A stretch of DNA of 5,635 bases. Origin: Nitrospirota bacterium (GTDB taxonomy: Bacteria; Nitrospirota; UBA9217). How positions within the stretch are numbered: the stretch's first letter is position 1; the number at the start of each line of letters is the position of its first letter. Below the pieces are notes generated by a model, which saw only the letters and a list, made by a program, of their open reading frames with translations, did not search any database and was not told the DNA's origin. Location of the stretch: contig JAFNGD010000145.1 in NCBI GenBank assembly GCA_017885365.1, positions 157 to 5,791 of the forward strand. Reading direction: 5' to 3'. Positions 4,784-5,635 of this stretch are shown here, piece by piece. Position numbers and translations under genes: made by a program.

Positions 4784-5635
4784 TCATCGCCCTTTTCCTG
4801 CTTTCACGTCGCCGCTCCGGCGGTTCCTGAGCGCCAGGTTGACCAGCAGGGCGCCTGCGCTGCCAAGGCTCGCGAGCGGCAGGATCGGCCAGGACGGCAG
4901 GGGCAGCAGGGTCCGGAGCCAGCGCTCCAGATCGCTTCCGTTGCCCACGAGGCCGGCGAAGAGGATCAGGGCCGCGATGATGAACCCGTAGGCGATGTTC
5001 ACGCCGGTCTCGTCCCCGCTTCCTCCCAGGCTACGACTTCCGGCCGGGGCGATTCGCACCGTGGGGTCGTCGAAGAACTTCATGGCCTTGGTGCCGTGCT
5101 TCAGGACCATGCGCTTCAGCTTGCCCAGCTCGTAGGGCCCGGCCTTGAGCTGCTTCAGCAGTTCGTCAAAGGTGAACGCGGCTGCGGTGTACTTTCGGAC
5201 GAAGGACCGAAGATGGTCGACGATCCTGATCTCCGGGTCCAGGGACAGGCAGGTGCCCTCGAAGGTCGTGAGCGCCTTGGAAACGAGTACGAAATCCTGG
5301 GGCACGGGGATGCTGTAGGCCAGGCTCGTATTCAGGAAACGCTCCAGCATCTGGGTGAAAGGGACGCCGGAGACCTCGTAGATCGGCAGCTCGGAGAGGA
5401 TCTCGTTCATCTCGCGGCGGTAGCCCGCCAGGTCCGAGATGTCCTCCTCCCGGACGCTGCAGAGCTCGAAGAAGGACCCGAGGACCCGGTTGACGTTCCG
5501 CTCGGACATGCCGTAGAGGATGTCGAAGATCCACGACCGCATGTCCTCGGACAGATAGCCCACGATGCCGAAATCCAGGTAGGCGATGGTGTCGTTGTCC
5601 ACGATCATGATGTTCCCGCCGTGGGGATCGCCGTG
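4784..5635 (-). CDS. UbiB/AarF (ABC1/ADCK) atypical kinase, C-terminal part, 5' end outside window
   Basis: The visible 283 codons are the C-terminal half of a UbiB-family protein (usual length about 500-560 aa), a membrane-associated ATPase/kinase-like protein needed for ubiquinone or related quinone synthesis. The first visible residues are HGDPHGGNI, the family's catalytic-loop motif (normally HGDPHPGN). These are followed by LDFGIVGYLSED, the metal-binding DFG motif. A helical region leads to a glycine/serine linker and two C-terminal membrane helices (VNIAYGFIIAALILFAGLVG, and a second around WPILPLASLGSAGALLVNLAL), as in UbiB. It ends with a basic tail and TGA at 4784-4786. The only oddity is Gly in place of the usual Pro of HGDPHPGN. 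The N-terminal KxGQ motif lies off the window. Its neighbours give no quinone-pathway context. Confidence 0.92.
   Translation of the reverse strand, partial: HGDPHGGNIMIVDNDTIAYLDFGIVGYLSEDMRSWIFDILYGMSERNVNRVLGSFFELCSVREEDISDLAGYRREMNEILSELPIYEVSGVPFTQMLERFLNTSLAYSIPVPQDFVLVSKALTTFEGTCLSLDPEIRIVDHLRSFVRKYTAAAFTFDELLKQLKAGPYELGKLKRMVLKHGTKAMKFFDDPTVRIAPAGSRSLGGSGDETGVNIAYGFIIAALILFAGLVGNGSDLERWLRTLLPLPSWPILPLASLGSAGALLVNLALRNRRSGDVKAGKGR

Overview
The window looks like chromosomal DNA of a Gram-negative bacterium. The coding parts are GC-rich, there is a periplasmic binding protein with a Sec signal, and there is a UbiB-family quinone-biosynthesis protein. The overall style would fit Nitrospirota or Desulfobacterota (former Deltaproteobacteria), but no marker gene here fixes the taxon, so that is a weak guess. 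No rRNA, tRNA, CRISPR array, transposase or phage gene was found.

Layout, left to right. Positions 1-251 are non-coding and repeat-rich. They hold a 118-bp imperfect palindrome that folds as a three-way junction (10-127), a promoter-like motif that recurs at 2567-2587, and a small inverted plus direct repeat (183-239). Three plus-strand genes follow: a four-helix small membrane protein (252-647), a 577-aa membrane sensor histidine kinase of the HisKA_3/NarX-DegS class with a PAS domain (824-2557), and a BtuF-like periplasmic cobalamin/siderophore-binding protein (2653-3561). The kinase has the best promoter in the window (TTGACG-17 bp-TATACT at 721-749). A weaker candidate precedes the binding protein.

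The plus-strand block converges on a minus-strand gene. The 263-bp gap between them carries two GC-rich palindromes of the kind dispersed through many bacterial genomes. The minus-strand gene (3825-4388) encodes an unrecognised protein of about 187 aa with two membrane segments. Upstream of it, about 395 bp without a gene hold two tandem, related MITE-like elements with TTTGACAC-type terminal inverted repeats (4481-4583 and 4597-4730). The right edge is the C-terminal half of a minus-strand UbiB/AarF (ABC1) atypical kinase, cut by the window end at its HGDPHGGN motif.

The genes do not form an evident single pathway. The kinase has no response regulator beside it, and the binding protein has no permease or ATPase beside it. 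The parts most worth a second look are the non-coding ones: the three-way-junction palindrome, the tandem MITE pair, and the motif shared between two intergenic regions. No clear new defence or mobile system is visible.
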